Below the pieces are notes generated by a model. It did not search any database. It was given only the letters and a program-made list of their open reading frames with translations, and had not been told where the DNA came from. A stretch of 6,251 nt of DNA, taken from NCBI GenBank assembly GCA_965369325.1, contig CBDUQI010000284.1:1-6251 (forward strand), written 5' to 3'. This document shows positions 5,329-6,251 of this stretch, piece after piece. This stretch comes from CBDUQI01 sp965369325 (GTDB taxonomy: Bacteria > Pseudomonadota > Gammaproteobacteria > Steroidobacterales > JBCBZW01). Position 1 is the first letter of the stretch; the number at the start of each line of letters is the position of its first letter. The position numbers were made by a program, and so were the translations under genes.

Positions 5329-5664
5329 ATGGCCGGCAAATTTGAAATATACAAAGACAAAAAAGGCGAGTTTCGCTTTCGCTTAAAAGCAGGCAATGGT
5401 GAGATCGTGCTGGCAAGCGAGGGCTACTCTTCGAAGACGGGTTGCAAGAACGGCATCGCATCCGTGCAGAAAAACTCGCCCACCATGTCTAACTTTGATG
5501 CAAGCGTCACCCGTGGCGGCAAGCATCGGTTTAACCTTAAGGCAGCCAACGGTCGGGTGATTGGCACCAGCCAGAGCTACGCTGATGAGAAAGGTTGCAA
5601 AGCCGGTATGCGGGCAGTGAAGTCAGCCTGCACCAAAGCTAAGATGGAAGATAAAACGGTCTGA
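5329..5664 (+). CDS. yegP: YegP family protein (two DUF1508 repeats)
   Basis: The gene encodes 111 residues from ATG 5329, with a strong Shine-Dalgarno GGAGGA ending 5 nt before it. The protein is two tandem DUF1508 units: KFEIYKDKKGEFRFRLKAGNGE..LASEGYSSKTGCKNGIASV (4-46) and NFDASVTRGGKHRFNLKAANGRVIGTSQSYADEKGCKAGMRAV (55-97). Each has the F-x-F/L-KAxNG-x-(V/I)-(L/I)-x-(S/T) core and a G-I/M-x-(S/A)-V helix. Length, the MAGxFE start and the NSP linker match E. coli YegP (110 residues) as I remember it. Unlike that protein, it carries GCK in both repeats, with Cys39 and Cys90 at equivalent positions, plus Cys101. There is no signal peptide. The family has no firmly established biochemical function; small stress-related or nucleotide-linked roles have been suggested but nothing here decides. 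It ends at TGA 5662 and is followed by a strong terminator. Confidence 0.95.
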   Translation: MAGKFEIYKDKKGEFRFRLKAGNGEIVLASEGYSSKTGCKNGIASVQKNSPTMSNFDASVTRGGKHRFNLKAANGRVIGTSQSYADEKGCKAGMRAVKSACTKAKMEDKTV

Positions 5665-5701
5665 TGCCTTCGGGCACTACCGGGCACTGCGTAGCGGTGT
5701 A

Positions 5702-5738
5702 AAAAAAAGGCCGCCCCATACCGGGTCGGCCTTTTTTT
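5702..5738. terminator. Bidirectional Rho-independent terminator
   Basis: An A-run, GGCCG, a 13-nt loop, CGGCC and a run of seven T make a 12-bp perfect stem when the A and T runs are included (5702-5713 with 5727-5738). A further CCC/GGG pairing is possible in the loop. It works for both strands: the + strand T-run ends yegP, 38 nt before, and the minus-strand complement ends the convergent receptor gene at 5757. Confidence 0.93.
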
Positions 5739-5756
5739 ATGCTGTTCGGCAGCGAA

Positions 5757-6251
5757 TTAGAAGTCGCCGAACCGATAGGTGCCGGTGAGCGTGATGCGTC
5801 GCGGGCGGATGGTGGAGGAGAAGTGCGCGCCGGTCAGCAGCGGGATGTCCGCGCCGTAGCCACCGTTGGTGGCTTCCTCCGTGAGGTTCTGGCCGATGAG
5901 TGACAAGTCCCATCGCCCGTCCAGCGGACCGAAGGTAAAGCGCGCATCGAAAGTACCGTAACCTGCCTGCACATCCAGCGGGTCCAGGTCGCCTGCGTAG
6001 AAGAAGCTGTCAACAAAGTCCCAGCTAAGCGACATGCTGAGCAGATGGTCGGCCATTGGAAAGTCAACATCCATGTATGCGTAGCCGGAGTGATCCGGTG
6101 CATACAAGGTAGGCTGCCCGGTCAGATCCTGAACCTCGTTGGGGAGGCCCTGATCATCAAAGGTCAGGGTGCACAAATCAGCCGTATTGGTGGGGTCGGC
6201 GCCCGCGAAACACGCGGCATCCGGGAACGAGTCGAACTCACTGTTCAGGAT
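5757..6251 (-). CDS. TonB-dependent outer-membrane receptor, C-terminal end (5' partial)
   Basis: The frame is open from the right edge to TAA 5757, giving 164 visible residues. These are the last strands of a TonB-dependent receptor beta barrel. They include a loop with two Cys (visible residues 14 and 27, probably disulfide-bonded) set in NSEFDSFPDAACFAG...DLC, then DLTGQPTLYAPDHSGYAYMDVDFP. The latter matches the usual 'L-x-G-x-x-L-x-x-A-P-x-x-S' segment before the late barrel strands. Next come alternating aromatic strands, WDLSLIGQNLTEEATNGGY (the common 'GKNLTD' region), and RRITLTGTYRFGDF with the terminal Phe that forms the BAM recognition signal. The plug domain and TonB box are outside the window, so the substrate cannot be told. 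The Cys loop and strand pattern resemble the many receptors of marine Gammaproteobacteria and sphingomonads. TTG 6174 is internal, not a start. It converges on yegP. Confidence 0.93.
   Translation of the reverse strand: MLNSEFDSFPDAACFAGADPTNTADLCTLTFDDQGLPNEVQDLTGQPTLYAPDHSGYAYMDVDFPMADHLLSMSLSWDFVDSFFYAGDLDPLDVQAGYGTFDARFTFGPLDGRWDLSLIGQNLTEEATNGGYGADIPLLTGAHFSSTIRPRRITLTGTYRFGDF

Overview
The window looks like chromosomal DNA from a free-living, probably marine, Gammaproteobacterium of the OMG/Halieaceae-like type. This is inference. It rests on moderately high GC, a YajQ and a YegP of standard proteobacterial form, a TonB-dependent receptor tail with a two-cysteine loop common in such bacteria, and the DUF6502/DUF5666 pair. 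No rRNA, tRNA, CRISPR, insertion sequence, phage gene or attachment site is visible. Coding density is high, and every open frame accepted here is intact or cut only by the window edge.

Left part (2-1694, + strand): the last 56 codons of a probable DUF6502 protein overlap by 8 nt the start of a large DUF5666 lipoprotein with a proline-rich linker and about six tandem small beta repeats. The two are probably translationally coupled.

Middle (1779-3808, - strand): a compact operon reads leftward. It encodes a free-standing XdhC N-terminal domain protein, a free-standing XdhC Rossmann-domain protein, and a molybdopterin-binding protein of MoeA/MoCF type that lacks the MobA-like nucleotidyltransferase domain often fused to its relatives. 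Together they look like a maturation and insertion module for a molybdenum hydroxylase (xanthine dehydrogenase / CO dehydrogenase family), but no hydroxylase subunits lie in the window. A perfect TATAAT sits so close to the first gene that its mRNA may be leaderless.

Right part (3950-5664, + strand): across a 141-nt divergent intergenic region (3809-3949) come an FMN nitroreductase with a GTG start, then yajQ 51 nt later. After a 179-nt spacer holding two dyads and a -10-like box comes yegP. A strong bidirectional terminator separates yegP from the convergent 3' end of a TonB-dependent outer-membrane receptor (5757 to the window edge, - strand).

I found no convincing undescribed system. The most useful points are the six-repeat DUF5666 lipoprotein coupled to DUF6502, the split XdhC plus trimmed molybdopterin-binding protein cassette, the possible leaderless promoter, and the dyads upstream of yegP.
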